The position numbers were made by a program, and so were the translations under genes. Positions 32,005-42,566 of a stretch of 64,000 nt of DNA are shown piece by piece. The notes beneath the pieces are model-generated. The model searched no databases. It was given only the letters and a program-made list of their open reading frames with translations, and was not told the origin of the DNA. The stretch spans positions 10,434,030 through 10,498,029 of the forward strand of contig JAKZAP010000016.1 of NCBI GenBank assembly GCA_023053575.1, written 5' to 3'. Each line of letters begins with the position of its first letter. Position 1 is the stretch's first letter. The stretch is from Branchinecta lynchi (taxonomy: Eukaryota; Arthropoda; Branchiopoda; Anostraca; Branchinectidae).

Positions 32005-32150
32005 ATGGTTTCAGAAGTGGGATTTGGATTTTTTCCCCGCACCATTGTCGTATCAATGATATAAGAAGTGGATTTTGGATTTTTTTTTTTCCCCACACCA
32101 TTGTCGTAACTATGGTACATGAAGTGGGTTTTTGGATTTTTTCCCCATTG
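31994..32150 (+). repeat. Triplicated LTR-end/PBS unit
   Basis: The junction TCGTAAC-A-ATGGT---AGAAGTGG plus GGATTTTTTCCCC and CACCATTG recurs at 31997, 32048 and 32104 (spacing 51 and 56 bp). The second unit has TCGTATCAATGATATAAGAAGTGG and the third TCGTAACTATGGTACATGAAGTGG. Only the first keeps a good tRNA-Leu match. Confidence 0.8.
32006..32021 (+). promoter_or_regulatory. Primer binding site, tRNA-Leu type
   Basis: TGGTTTCAGAAGTGGG, one base after the LTR, differs at one position from the tRNA-Leu complement TGGTGTCAGAAGTGGG used by many animal gypsy elements. Confidence 0.8.
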
Positions 32151-32182
32151 CTTTATTATAATAATAGGTTAAAAGTAAATTT

Positions 32183-32300
32183 GCAATTTTTTTTTGTCGA
32201 AGAATGTAAAGTAAAATTTTCTGATTTTTTTTTCTTCGAAGAACGTCAAGTAAAAACTTTGGATTTTTTTTTTCGAAGAACGTAAACTAAAATTTTTGGG
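32183..32300 (+). repeat. ~38-bp tandem repeat in the leader
   Basis: Three units of T-run, then CGAAGAA(T/C)GT(A/C)AA, then GTAAAATTTT: about 32196, 32236 and 32273. Confidence 0.7.
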
Positions 32301-33967
32301 AATTTGTTTATTGTTTGGAATAAATTATAGGTTTAATAGCAAGAATGGGGAATTATTATAAGATTTAAGGGGGAAAATAACTTAAAAATTAAATTTTGGT
32401 CGATTTACGCTTTGGTTTGTAGTACTGGACTTTTTGTCGTTTAGTTTGAAGTAAGCGTTACCTTATGACAACTTAGGCCTAATATCCCCATTTTTCTTGA
32501 GGTATACCCCAGATAAGTGAGGCAAGTCCTCTATTTATGAGTAAAAATATGGGTAATAATATTTTTATTTTGGGTAATTAAGGATATTTATTAGGTGAGG
32601 TTCCACTAATAGCATGATTGATGGGTCCATTAAGATTGCATTTGCCAGAAGTTTTGTAACTTCTTGGGCTGGTTAATAGTTAGTATGACTGTTACATATT
32701 ATTTTTTGATGAATATTTATGATATATTATTCCCTGATCAGGAATTTATCTTTCATGAATTATGTGGAGCATTTTCATAGGTATTTTTCACCAGTGGTTT
32801 TGTTGTCATCGTTGTTTGTGTTAGTCAGGAATCGCGACCTGAGCTAACAAATAGCCTCACAGATTAGAATTTTGTATGGAAATGGATGTTACGTCCATAT
32901 TTTCCTGTTATGACAGGAATTATGACCTGTTCTGACATTACAGATGATGTTTATGAATGTGAATATAGTTTAGTGGTACGATTGTGTCCCCTATTTTTTT
33001 TTTAGTCATCCTTCTTTGCTGCCAGTTTATCCGTTATGTTTACTTTATAACTGGGTTGGTTAGCTAAGTTGGAGACCCTCCCCCCCTTGTATGCTTGTTG
33101 ATACGGTATGAGTAGGCCTCACATTTTTTTTTCTAGTCAACCTACTTTCCTGGCAATGTATCCCTTATGTTTCCTTAATAAGTGGGTCGTTAGGTTAAGT
33201 TGGAAGACCCTTCCCCCCCTATAGGCATATTTATGGAGATGAATTGTGGTGCTATTAGTCCCTGTGTTATTATGTTCCCCTCTCCCTGAGATATAGCACC
33301 ACTGTTCTAAGACCTTTGTCAGAAGGCAAGAAGGTATTAGCCTTTATTATAAGGCTTTATTGAGAGATGATGAGTCACATTGTGACCATGCCCCTTCACG
33401 TAGTTTTATTATTCCCCCCTCCCCCTTACCTGATGGGCTATTCTCTTAATGATAGAGATTTGTATATGACATTGAAGTCATAGTGAGTGAACTAAAAAGT
33501 AATGTCATAGGTTAAGGACCATGTATCTTTCTATGAGGCTGTATGTTAAACAAACAATGAATAACCCATTTGTGTGAGATGTTTTTTTTTATATGATATG
33601 TAATATTCCAGTCATATTTCTTAGTTTTTTGACAAAAATATTCTTCAAGAATTAAAAATACCTCATAAAATGAGAGATTTATGTGGTAATAATTCACATT
33701 TGGTATTTAGGTTAGAAGAGTTGGAACCTCACATATTTTTTTTTACAAGTTGTCATATGGTAGTGTTTACTTTATTGGTTGTTGCCCCCATTGTATATTG
33801 GTCCCTGGTCAGTCTTCTCTTTTCTCTCATATTTTTTTTTTTGAATCTCATTTGGGAGATTTCTCTTTGATATTTTTGTTTATTACATTGAATTAAATCT
33901 AAAAAGTAAGAAGTATTCTGATTATATTGAATAAGTTAAAGATATAAAGATAGTATCTAGCTTATTC
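32300..33967 (+). other. AT-rich 5' leader of the LTR element
   Basis: No ORF of note. A ~100-bp segment containing CC-TTATGTTT-CTT-ATAA-TGGGT and TTAGGTTAAGTTGGA--ACCCTTCCCCCC occurs twice, at about 33000-33085 and 33125-33220. The leader is unusually long; whether it holds a splice donor, packaging signal or IRES cannot be told from sequence alone. Confidence 0.6.
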
Positions 33968-36900
33968 ATGATTCCAAACCGTGTTACCGGTCGGGGCCCT
34001 TTTGACTCCCCCCCGATCACCCCAAATATCATGGCGACTGAGGATCCACCCCCACCCTACTCGACCTTTCGTTCTGAAGCACCTTCTTTGGCCCCATTAA
34101 ACTCCTTCCAGCCCATTAATCCTCCAGCAAGAACTTCTGAGCCTTCTGCTCATTATTCCCAGTTTTCTGGCGTTTTTGCTCAGCCTTCAGCTGTCCTTTC
34201 ACAGCCGCTTGTGACTAGCTCTCAGCTGCCAACGGTTTCGTCACAGCACTTAGCTGTCCCCACACACTCTTTGCCCAACCAAACAGTGCCAGCTGTTTCG
34301 CAGCCTGCTCTGTCGCAGCCTGACCTGTTGGAATTGATGAGTAATGTTACTTCTTTACTTCAAAGATTTCAACTCTCTTCCCAAGGCCAAATTGATCCGA
34401 ACCCAGCCACTTCGGCGTTTGATCCTTACCCCCAAAATCAATCCCAGCCGAATATTCATCCTCACAACTGGCATCATTACCCGTCCAATCCAGCGCCTTC
34501 ACAGCCCATTCAGCCTGTTGGAACCCCTTTGGCCCCCCATCATTTTTACCCCCAACCCTCCCAGTCCCACGACCCACGACCATCTAACTTCTTGGAAAGG
34601 CACCATCAGCAAATGCCAACATACCACTCAGTAGCAGATGTATCTTTGGCCCAAGTTCGACTTCGCTTGGAAATAGCCAAAGATATCCCTCAGTTTGATG
34701 GAGAGTCCGATCCAGTGGTTTGGCTCAAGACAGCCAAATCTAAGATGCGATTTGTGGAGGTTAATGAGTGGGAAAGCCAGCTCATGATTTTGGAAAGCAG
34801 ACTTTTACCACCTCTGTCTGCTTGGTCTGAAAATTTGAGTGTTTTTTCCAAGGTTTCGTGGGAAACGTTTGAGGCTGCCCTTTTGACGCGTTGTTCAGGC
34901 CGGGTTTCAGATCTGAAACTCGCGGAGGAAAGGGTAATATACAACCCCGAGTTTATGTCGCCAGATCTTTACGGTGAACTTATTTTGAAATCGGTCAGCC
35001 TCCGATATGGGTACTCTGCTTTAGAGGCTTCAAGGCCAGAAGCACTCAAGGTCTATATAGCTGAGTTTGTAAGGGGCCTACCAACCATTTATTTCGACGA
35101 GATCCGTAAAAGGCCCATCCGTTCCATCTCTGAGGGTATCGAAGTTTTGCGGAAGGTGAGCTTTGAGCGAACACAAAGACAATTGCATGAGCAGTCTTTG
35201 TCTCAAGCTAAGGTCGTAAATGCTCTAACGACCCAACCCACTAATCCTAACCCGTTCATTCCCAAACCCCAATCACAGGATCACAGGTACTCCCCTCATG
35301 ACAACCATCCTAGGGAAGGCAGCCATAATTATGTGCCACAACCTCAGAGCTTCGGTCAAGGCCAGTCTGAGTACAGGTCAAGGGCACAGAATTATGGCCA
35401 AGATCGCCAAAATAATCGACCGCGGTATAACAACTACACGCCTAGAGGTCCACAGCAGAACAACTTTAGGCCTAGACAATATCAGGGCTACGGATATCAG
35501 AGGAGCCAGGGTCCGCATCAAGGGCACAATAACTATCGCTCGACTCCCGCACCCATTCGCCAAGAATTGATGATGAATGGTGAACCAGTTTGCACCTTTT
35601 GTCTAAGGGTTGGTCACAGGGTTCAGTGGTGCCCTGACAAGAGTATGGGTCGAAGTCAGGCTCCTTTAAATGTGAACGGGCGCAACCCAAGTGGGGTGGA
35701 GAATGTGCCCCAGATACCGATCACCAGCCAACCTCACCGATCCCAGAACTTCTTTCCCGGTTTACCGTCCCCCTCGTTGTCGTCCCTCCCTGCTTTAACC
35801 CCTTGTCTTGTATGTAGCCTTCGTCATACTTCCTGCCTCTCGTTCGTAGATTTGCATTTAGGTTCCCAGGTTGTCTCAACACTCTATGACACTGGAGCCG
35901 AATGCAACCTTATCAGTGAGAGCACAATGGAGGAGCTACCTCCAAGCTCAGTAGTCACGCGACGGCCTGTATCTTCAGCTGGAGCTACAACCCTTGCTGG
36001 ACCACTACACATACTGGGTGAAGTACTGCTAACCTTTTCAATCCTTGGTAGAAACTGTTCTGATTGGTTCTTGATTGTCCCCAAGTTATGTTACCCTGCT
36101 TTGATTGGTCGCCCGTTTATCAGGTCGGTCGGTCTCATGTTTGACCCCGTCACAGATGACTTATGGTTTCGTGATACTAAGGTTTTGGTTTCTGCACTGT
36201 CAGTGACTCCCTCGACTGCAACTGACTTGCTACTAACCCCCGGACTTGACAAGACTATACTGACAGAGGGATGCCCGCTCTCCTTTGCCAGCCCTGACAT
36301 TTCTGGTCCTCCTGTCGAGGAACCAGAACCTGAAGCGCCTCCTCGCATAATGATCAATCCGGTTTTCAGAACCCGGGTGAACCCCAAATCCTTTCGGCTA
36401 ATTTCATGTCTTGTTAAAAATTTACCAGAAGGCCAGGAAACGTTTATTGTAGAATCTGGAACCCCCGTTTCTCCTCCGTTGGTACGCGTATCTCCACCGT
36501 CCCCCCAAATTCCCTCCTCGCGATCTGACTCACCACCTTCTAGGCCTCTGTCGCCTGCGGACAATCGTAGTTCGCCGCATGTGCCCAATGACCCGCCGGC
36601 AGCTGAACTACGACTGTCTAATGATGGCGTCACGCCAGATAGTAGAAACGTTTTAGGGGGTGAAGCCCCAGACTCGTTCATTTTACAGGTGAGCCCATCT
36701 AACGGCTCCTGCGAACTGGTGTTCTCGCCTATTCTCGGCTCTACTCGAGGATCCATGGACAGTAGCCATAGCCGGCCATCATCTTTTTCGAGGTTAAATT
36801 CAGACCTAGATGCGCACTCTGCACATTCTATTGGGCCTAGTGATAATGATTCAGACAGTCCTGTAACTAACTCTCGTAGAATCTCAACCCCAAATACACA

Positions 36901-37438
36901 GTACAGGACTCCATTTCGACCAAATGACCCTACTCCGAATACCCCGGTTATCACAGCCAGCCGTTTTCGAGGCGCTCTTCGCTTAGAAGGGAACGATAGC
37001 CGTCTTTTCTACCAATTGGCATTTGATTCAGATTCAGGAGATAGTATTCAGTCAAATCAATCATCCCAGGCTTTAGCCCAGCCTTTAACTTCAACAACTT
37101 CTAATAATTCGGAATCTAACCTTAATGAATCCCCAATAAATCCGCCGGCTGCTTCTGTCCAACGCGACGAGTTCGAGCCGACGCCTACTTCGTCTTGGTA
37201 TGGGACTCCCTTACCGTCCCCGACGCTGCACGACCGACCCATCTTCATCCCTTCCCCATCCCCCCCTGAAGTCTTCAACGCTCCAGTCCTGCCTATCCCG
37301 ACTACGGCAGCGTCTTTCGTCGACCCACCAACTTCTCCCATTCCGTCGACCTCCACCCAGCCCATTCCGGAGCTGCGACGTTCGGTCAGGCACCGCAACC
37401 CACCTGAGCGGTATGCCTCTCACGACCACAGACATTAG
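33968..37438 (+). CDS. Gag-protease polyprotein of LTR retrotransposon
   Basis: 1156 residues. Residues 1-220 are rich in Pro, Ser, Gln and His and look disordered. About 226-410 is a helical Gag capsid-like region (starts LAQVRLRLEIAKDIPQFDGE). About 440-530 is Arg/Gly/Gln-rich, likely RNA-binding. Residues 542-555 form a CCHC zinc knuckle (CTFCLRVGHRVQWC). A retropepsin-like aspartic protease follows with active-site DTGA at 641-644 (LYDTGAECNLIS) and a conserved LIGRPFI at 712-718. Residues ~750-1130 are Pro/Ser-rich and end in RRSVRHRNPPERY (1137-1149). No RT, RNase H or integrase follows in any frame. It would assemble particles and mature itself but needs pol in trans. The ATG at 33968 is the first in frame after the leader. 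The 287-codon antisense frame is a shadow. Confidence 0.9.
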   Translation: MIPNRVTGRGPFDSPPITPNIMATEDPPPPYSTFRSEAPSLAPLNSFQPINPPARTSEPSAHYSQFSGVFAQPSAVLSQPLVTSSQLPTVSSQHLAVPTHSLPNQTVPAVSQPALSQPDLLELMSNVTSLLQRFQLSSQGQIDPNPATSAFDPYPQNQSQPNIHPHNWHHYPSNPAPSQPIQPVGTPLAPHHFYPQPSQSHDPRPSNFLERHHQQMPTYHSVADVSLAQVRLRLEIAKDIPQFDGESDPVVWLKTAKSKMRFVEVNEWESQLMILESRLLPPLSAWSENLSVFSKVSWETFEAALLTRCSGRVSDLKLAEERVIYNPEFMSPDLYGELILKSVSLRYGYSALEASRPEALKVYIAEFVRGLPTIYFDEIRKRPIRSISEGIEVLRKVSFERTQRQLHEQSLSQAKVVNALTTQPTNPNPFIPKPQSQDHRYSPHDNHPREGSHNYVPQPQSFGQGQSEYRSRAQNYGQDRQNNRPRYNNYTPRGPQQNNFRPRQYQGYGYQRSQGPHQGHNNYRSTPAPIRQELMMNGEPVCTFCLRVGHRVQWCPDKSMGRSQAPLNVNGRNPSGVENVPQIPITSQPHRSQNFFPGLPSPSLSSLPALTPCLVCSLRHTSCLSFVDLHLGSQVVSTLYDTGAECNLISESTMEELPPSSVVTRRPVSSAGATTLAGPLHILGEVLLTFSILGRNCSDWFLIVPKLCYPALIGRPFIRSVGLMFDPVTDDLWFRDTKVLVSALSVTPSTATDLLLTPGLDKTILTEGCPLSFASPDISGPPVEEPEPEAPPRIMINPVFRTRVNPKSFRLISCLVKNLPEGQETFIVESGTPVSPPLVRVSPPSPQIPSSRSDSPPSRPLSPADNRSSPHVPNDPPAAELRLSNDGVTPDSRNVLGGEAPDSFILQVSPSNGSCELVFSPILGSTRGSMDSSHSRPSSFSRLNSDLDAHSAHSIGPSDNDSDSPVTNSRRISTPNTQYRTPFRPNDPTPNTPVITASRFRGALRLEGNDSRLFYQLAFDSDSGDSIQSNQSSQALAQPLTSTTSNNSESNLNESPINPPAASVQRDEFEPTPTSSWYGTPLPSPTLHDRPIFIPSPSPPEVFNAPVLPIPTTAASFVDPPTSPIPSTSTQPIPELRRSVRHRNPPERYASHDHRH

Positions 37439-38930
37439 ACCTGTCCCCCAGACACGGCGACATCTCCAACCCTGACGTGACATTTATACATTTCTGCGCC
37501 AATGCGCCATTTACTCCGCCAGCGGCATATATGCCTTTGCAGCCTGGCCGTTTTCAAACCCTCTACCCTGATGTGACACTGACATCTGATGTAAATAGTT
37601 TACCGTGATAGTTTCGCGTACCTGCGGCCACAATTCATAAGGCCCATCATGGCAGATTGCCTACTATTTTGTGTGTTTAGCATATTCGGCCAAGTTCGGC
37701 TCGGCTCTGTCCATACTCGCTTGTGTGCTTGACAAGCCGCCATTAGTGTTCCCTCCTTTTTATTATTTAATGTTTATGTACTGCCTGTGTGGCCGAGGCC
37801 GGTTTCGCCTAAATGTACAGTCCTTTGTTTTTCTGACAAGCTCAAGTTCAAGTTCCTTCTTTGTTTTTGCCCTTGTGGCTTATTTTTTTGCAAATTATGC
37901 CCTTCTGGCCAAGTATTTGCAGAGATTCATGATCTCATGATGGATTTTGTGGCATTTTGTCACTGTTATATATATTATGTTTGTTATGTTGGCCTTCTGC
38001 CTCTATATCAATTTAACTTTGGCATTTTGCCGTTATATTAAATTAAGCCTTCTGCCATTATCCACTTTGGTCAATATTGTTTATTATTTATTTATATGAA
38101 GTTTTGTTGGATTTAGGAGTTTAGCACCTGTTAACCCCAAACTGGCATTCGGGTGGTTTTTCTTTTATTGGGTGGACATCGGGTGGTATAATTATTTTCG
38201 TATCTTTTATATACGAAGAATCTGACCAATTCTTTCTTTTTTTTTCACTTTTATAGAATTCACTTAACATTACATAAAATTAATTAAACTTTAAAAACAA
38301 TCCCCTGTTCCTTTCTTTTTATTGTCCCCTGAGGGTGGATCAGTACGCGGTACATCAGCAGCCCAGCGCAACTTCGGCCATTTCCAGCAGCCCAGCGCAA
38401 ATCCAGCATAAGCAGCACCATTTCCATCACCTCCAGCCTTAGACAATATCAGCTCCAGCCTAAACCAACATCATCATATCCAGCGCCTGAATCAACATCG
38501 TCCTATCCAGCGCCCGTACCAGCTCTGTGACGCACATCTCGCCAGAGTACGCTCCACCTGCCCAGCCAACTCGCAGTCTTCGGCCACCTAATTAACCAGC
38601 TCCAGCTTTAACCACCATCTTTCCCGCTTGCTTATGCAACATCACCATCCACCATCTACACCGTTCCAGCGCAACACCAGCACCATCCGCTTTTGCCATA
38701 CCGGTACCAGCTAACAGCTCCACCTGTTCACCAACATCTTCCCCGCCTGCAAGACCACCCATCGCCTATGCCGCTCCAGCAACACCAACACCATCCGCTT
38801 TTGCTATGCCCGTACCAGCTGACCCCTCAAACCACAAAGCTGACGAACCACCATGCCGACTCTACATCGCCACTCCACCCTCTTGTATTTCTCTAAACTT
38901 TAAAAATAATATATTTTAATTTGGGTCTAA
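37439..38930 (+). other. 3' untranslated region of the LTR element
   Basis: T-rich to about 38330, with repeated 'GGC-TTTTGCC' and 'CTTCTGCC' phrases around 37850-38060. Then a CA/CCAGC-rich stretch at 38340-38880 has near repeats such as CACCATCCGCTTTTGC (twice) and CAGCAGCCCAGCGCAA (twice). Short frames there are Pro/Gln/His-rich like the ends of the Gag ORF. This may be decayed coding sequence, but no domain is visible. Confidence 0.5.
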
Positions 38931-39032
38931 GGTCAGATTTATGTAACATTTATGGTTAACTTTTAGCAGATGGATGCCAAAAGTTTGTTAATCTGGTGCT
39001 TAACTTTTAAGTCCGTGGGTCACGGACTCAAT

Positions 39033-39046
39033 ATGGAGGGGAGGTA
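39033..39046 (+). promoter_or_regulatory. Polypurine tract
   Basis: ATGGAGGGGAGGTA directly precedes the TGTTACG of the right LTR, the expected plus-strand priming site. Confidence 0.8.
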
Positions 39047-39625
39047 TGTTACGGTGATGCCATCTGCATTCCGTACGTTTTCCTTATGCCGCCGCTAGGC
39101 AGCGTTACTCCCTTCCATTGCCTGTGTCTTTTATCTTTTATACCGTCGCGGCCACTCTTTCGTATTACTTATTAACTCTCTGGCCACGCCGGGTGTGAGT
39201 CACCTTCTTCTAAGGACTTCTTTCCCGGTTCCCGGCCGGGTAACAACTCTTTTCACTTAAAGATTGTTCTTTTGTAAGTACATCTATTAATAAAACCTTT
39301 TGTTTACTTACGGACCATAGGTCACTTCTATGAGTCTTTGTTAAGCTCCTTAGAGTGGGCTGGCCTGTAAGGCCTAGTGTATGATGGGTGGTTGATAACC
39401 TGTTTTGTGTTCGGTATGCAAACCATAGTGTGAATCGACCAGGGGAATCCATAATGAACCCGTGAAGTTCTGCACGTGTAGTAGGCCACCAACGCCCTAG
39501 GCCATCCTGACTCCGATGATTGTTTACCTGGACATTTACCATCTTATGTCCGGCTTACTACACCCCTCGCCATAACATCAGGTTTGAGAGTGCAAACTCC
39601 ATATACAAATACAGTCATCGTAACA
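39047..39625 (+). repeat. 3' LTR
   Basis: 579 bp, identical by eye to 31426-32004, followed by the CTAT duplication at 39626-39629. Confidence 0.95.
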
Positions 39626-41384
39626 CTATTTTTAAGCAAATCTGATCGAGTCCCTAACATGCCTGCCAAGTTTCATGGTCATAGCACAGCCTGCCAAATC
39701 ATGGTCATAGCACATTTAAAAGTACCCAACTCGTGATCCCCAGAATTGTGGACAACCTCTCCAACTCCCCCAACTGTGACACGATCCGGTCCTATTTTTT
39801 CAATATTGTCTCTACGGCTTATGCTTGTTCTTTCCTCCAAATCCCATCCCGATCTCTCGACTCCAAGCGTTTCACGAGATTTCGGGCACCCCCTTCCAAG
39901 GCTTTTTTCGTTTCGGACTTTTGCCATTTCGTAGGTTTGTTGTGAACATTGGTCAGCAAAATCTTTCTGATAAGAATGACAAGGGATCCTTGGAAATCAC
40001 GACAATGTAGATATCCTTTTGGGAAATAAAAAGTTTGTTTGCACTTGGCTGTGAAGAAATTCACCTGTAGTCAAAACACTTAAGTCAAAAACACTGTTGG
40101 ACCTTTAGGTATGATCCTTGGACCTTTAGGATCATCTTAGCACATGTATAAGCATCTTAACTCGGTATCACCGGAATTCCGGAACCCCCGCTCCAGCTCC
40201 TCCCACAGTGCTCGGATCTGGTCCGGTCTTGTCAACTATTGATCATCTGAGACACTTGTTCTTGACACTTGTCAAGTTTCATTCACGTCCGATCACCCGT
40301 TCTAATGTTATGCATGTCACTAGGTTCTGGATTCCCCATCCATCCACAACCCTCAAGATCATCGTATCGGGGAAGGAACTATTTTCAAGTCGACCTGGGA
40401 GAGTACCTAATATGTCTGCCAGGTTTCATGGTCCTGGTACATCTGGAAGTACCCTAACTCGTGATCACCGGAAATCCAGGAAACCTCCTAGACTGCGATG
40501 CGATCCGGTCCTGTTTTGTCAATACAGTTTCTAGGGTTAGTGTCGTTCTTCCCTTCAAGTTCCATCCCAATTCCTCGACCCTAAGCGTTTCACAAGATTT
40601 CCGCCCCCCCCCCCCCCTACGAATCCCAGTTTTCGGATTCGGGGTCAGATTTGAAACTGAAAATCTGAGACACTTGTTCTTCAAACTTGTCAAGTTTCAT
40701 GCATGTCCGATTACCCGTTCCAGTTGTGCATGTTTCTAGTTTCTGGATTCCCCATCCCTCCACTCCTCTCGCGGTGGTCGGATCGGAGAAGTGATTATTT
40801 CCCAGTTAATCTGGTCGGTTCCCTCATATGCCTTCCAAGTTTTGTTGTCTTAGCTTATGTGGAAGCGTTTCACGAGATTTCTGGTGCCCCCCTCCAGCGC
40901 CCCCCCCCCAAGGTACTGAATCTGGTCCGGATTCGAAACTGAATATCCAAAACACTTGTTCTTGACATAACCCAAGTTTCATGCATGTCCGATCACTCTT
41001 TCCAAAGCCATGCATGTTAGTAGTTTCCGGATTTCCCATCCCTCCACTCCCCCCACTATGACCGGATCTGGGAAATGATTATTTCCAAGTTAATCCGGTC
41101 CCTGATATGCCGGCCCAGTTTCATTGTCCTAGCTTATGTGGAAGCATTTCACGAGATTTCCGGTGCCCCCCTCCAGCCCCCCCCCCCCAGTTATCGCATC
41201 TAGTCGGATATGAAACTGAATATCTGAAGCACTTGTTCTTGACATATGTCAAGTTTCATGCAAGTCCGATGACCCGTTCCGAAGTTATGAATGTTACTAG
41301 TCTCCAAATTTCCCATCCCTCCACTCCGCCCACGATGGCCGGATCTGGGAAGTGATTGTCTCCAAGTTAATCTGGTTTTAGAAT
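39626..41384 (+). mobile_element. H1 modules, right of the LTR insertion
   Basis: Continuation of the H1 array: CCAAGTTTCAT-like cores at about 39668, 39838, 40274, 40421, 40557, 40692, 40837, 40974, 41118 and 41250. From 40692 the units simplify to an A/(B-C) dimer. Unrelated sequence interrupts at about 39905-40120. Coding frames here are repeat translations. Confidence 0.8.
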
Positions 41385-41645
41385 CCCAACCTGGAACAGT
41401 ATCAAATATAATTAGGATACTTTGAAATCATTTGGTCCAGAGTACAAAATGGAGACAGAAGTAGCTTACTTTCTTGGGAAAAAGCAGAACACAATTAGAT
41501 AAAAGCTTAATTTAGCATTCGTTCTGACCACTTGGTCTTTCTTTAATCCTTAAACTGTACCTGTTCCAGCATCGGCTCTAAACACAAGCAAGAACGGCGG
41601 TATATGCTAACGCGCGAGGCTTCAACCAAAGAGGACATTGGATCG
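41385..41645. other. Non-modular insert in H1
   Basis: About 260 bp that lack H1 modules; source not recognised. Confidence 0.35.
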
Positions 41646-41897
41646 ACACCACATCTGGACATTTTCCTTTTGCTACCCTTGTTTCTAGTTTCCGGACTCC
41701 CGGATCCGGGGAAAGTCGCATCGGGTTATTTGTAAGTTAATCTGGTCGGGTCCCTGATACGCCTGCGAAGTTTCATCGTCCTAGCTTGTATGGAAGTGAA
41801 CGAACTGGCAAAACCTGGACCGACCGCCCGACCGACGGACGGACAGAAATTGCGATAGCTATATGGTACTATGCCGAAGGGCAAGTGCCACAAAAAT
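41646..41897 (+). mobile_element. H1 3' block and terminal hairpin
   Basis: The last module is followed by AAACTGGCAAAACCTGGACC, a GACCGACGGACGGACAGAAA tract, TTGCGATAGCTATATGG and an imperfect hairpin ending GCCGAAGGGCAAGTGCCA. It matches the cleaner 3' end at 55370-55446. Confidence 0.8.
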
Positions 41898-42566
41898 TGC
41901 TTTGCAGCAACTATATGCACAATTAAATACACAACTAATCAAATTAACGCACTTACAGAACTGACATCTTCCAAATTTTGTGCATTTAAAGCAAAAAGCG
42001 GAGAAAACAAATTGTTCGTTTGAAGAAAAAATGCAAATTCAGCAAGAAAGTACGGTACTCTAGTAGTGCTAGTTTTCTTAAGGTGCCAAGTGTCAAAAGT
42101 GGCGGTTTCGTGCTAATCATACGGCAACCAATGACAGTGGAGAACGAATACCCTCAGCTAAATTTTATTAGAGCTACATTTCGGACCTTCTTGGCAGGGG
42201 TGCTCTTCAGGCTCAAGCCGCTCAGGCTGGGAAATTAAGTTCATTTATAAATATGTAATTCACAGTCCCGCGAATATGACTCGCAGCCAGCGTGGGTTGA
42301 AGGAATATTTAAACTCCAGTGGGGAGTAGTAGGCAGGTCGAATGCTAGATTTTTGACCGAATCAATGTAAACGACCATGACCACGGCCACTGTACATTTA
42401 CTAGTATGTTCTGCACCAAAAATAATATAATATAACTTAGTTGTGATTTTGCATGAAGATCAAATCAATAGCTTACTGTTTGAATACCTAGCCGAGGGGC
42501 CCCTAAAAGGCAAGGGCCCATTGTCAGATGTCCACTCTGCCTATTTGTTCATCTGACAGTAGATTG
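41898..42566. other. No gene recognised
   Basis: No coding motif or known repeat visible. Confidence 0.4.

Larger units (their letters stand above)
31426..39625 (+). mobile_element. LTR retrotransposon encoding only Gag-protease, 8.2 kb
   Basis: Two 579-bp LTRs, identical as far as I can read, start TGTTACG and end CGTAACA, with a 4-bp CTAT duplication outside. A tRNA-Leu-like primer site follows the left LTR and a purine tract precedes the right LTR. Inside are a ~1.96-kb AT-rich leader, one 1156-codon Gag-protease ORF (33968-37438), and a 1.6-kb 3' region without an ORF of note. Reverse transcriptase, RNase H and integrase motifs are absent on both strands. The primer site, protease and short duplication fit Ty3/gypsy. 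It must rely on pol from another element, and near-identical LTRs imply recent movement. Confidence 0.95.

Noticed and set aside
36091..36954. 287-codon minus-strand frame
   Set aside because: Lies entirely antisense to the Gag-protease ORF, has no motif, and mirrors its Pro/Ser codon bias.
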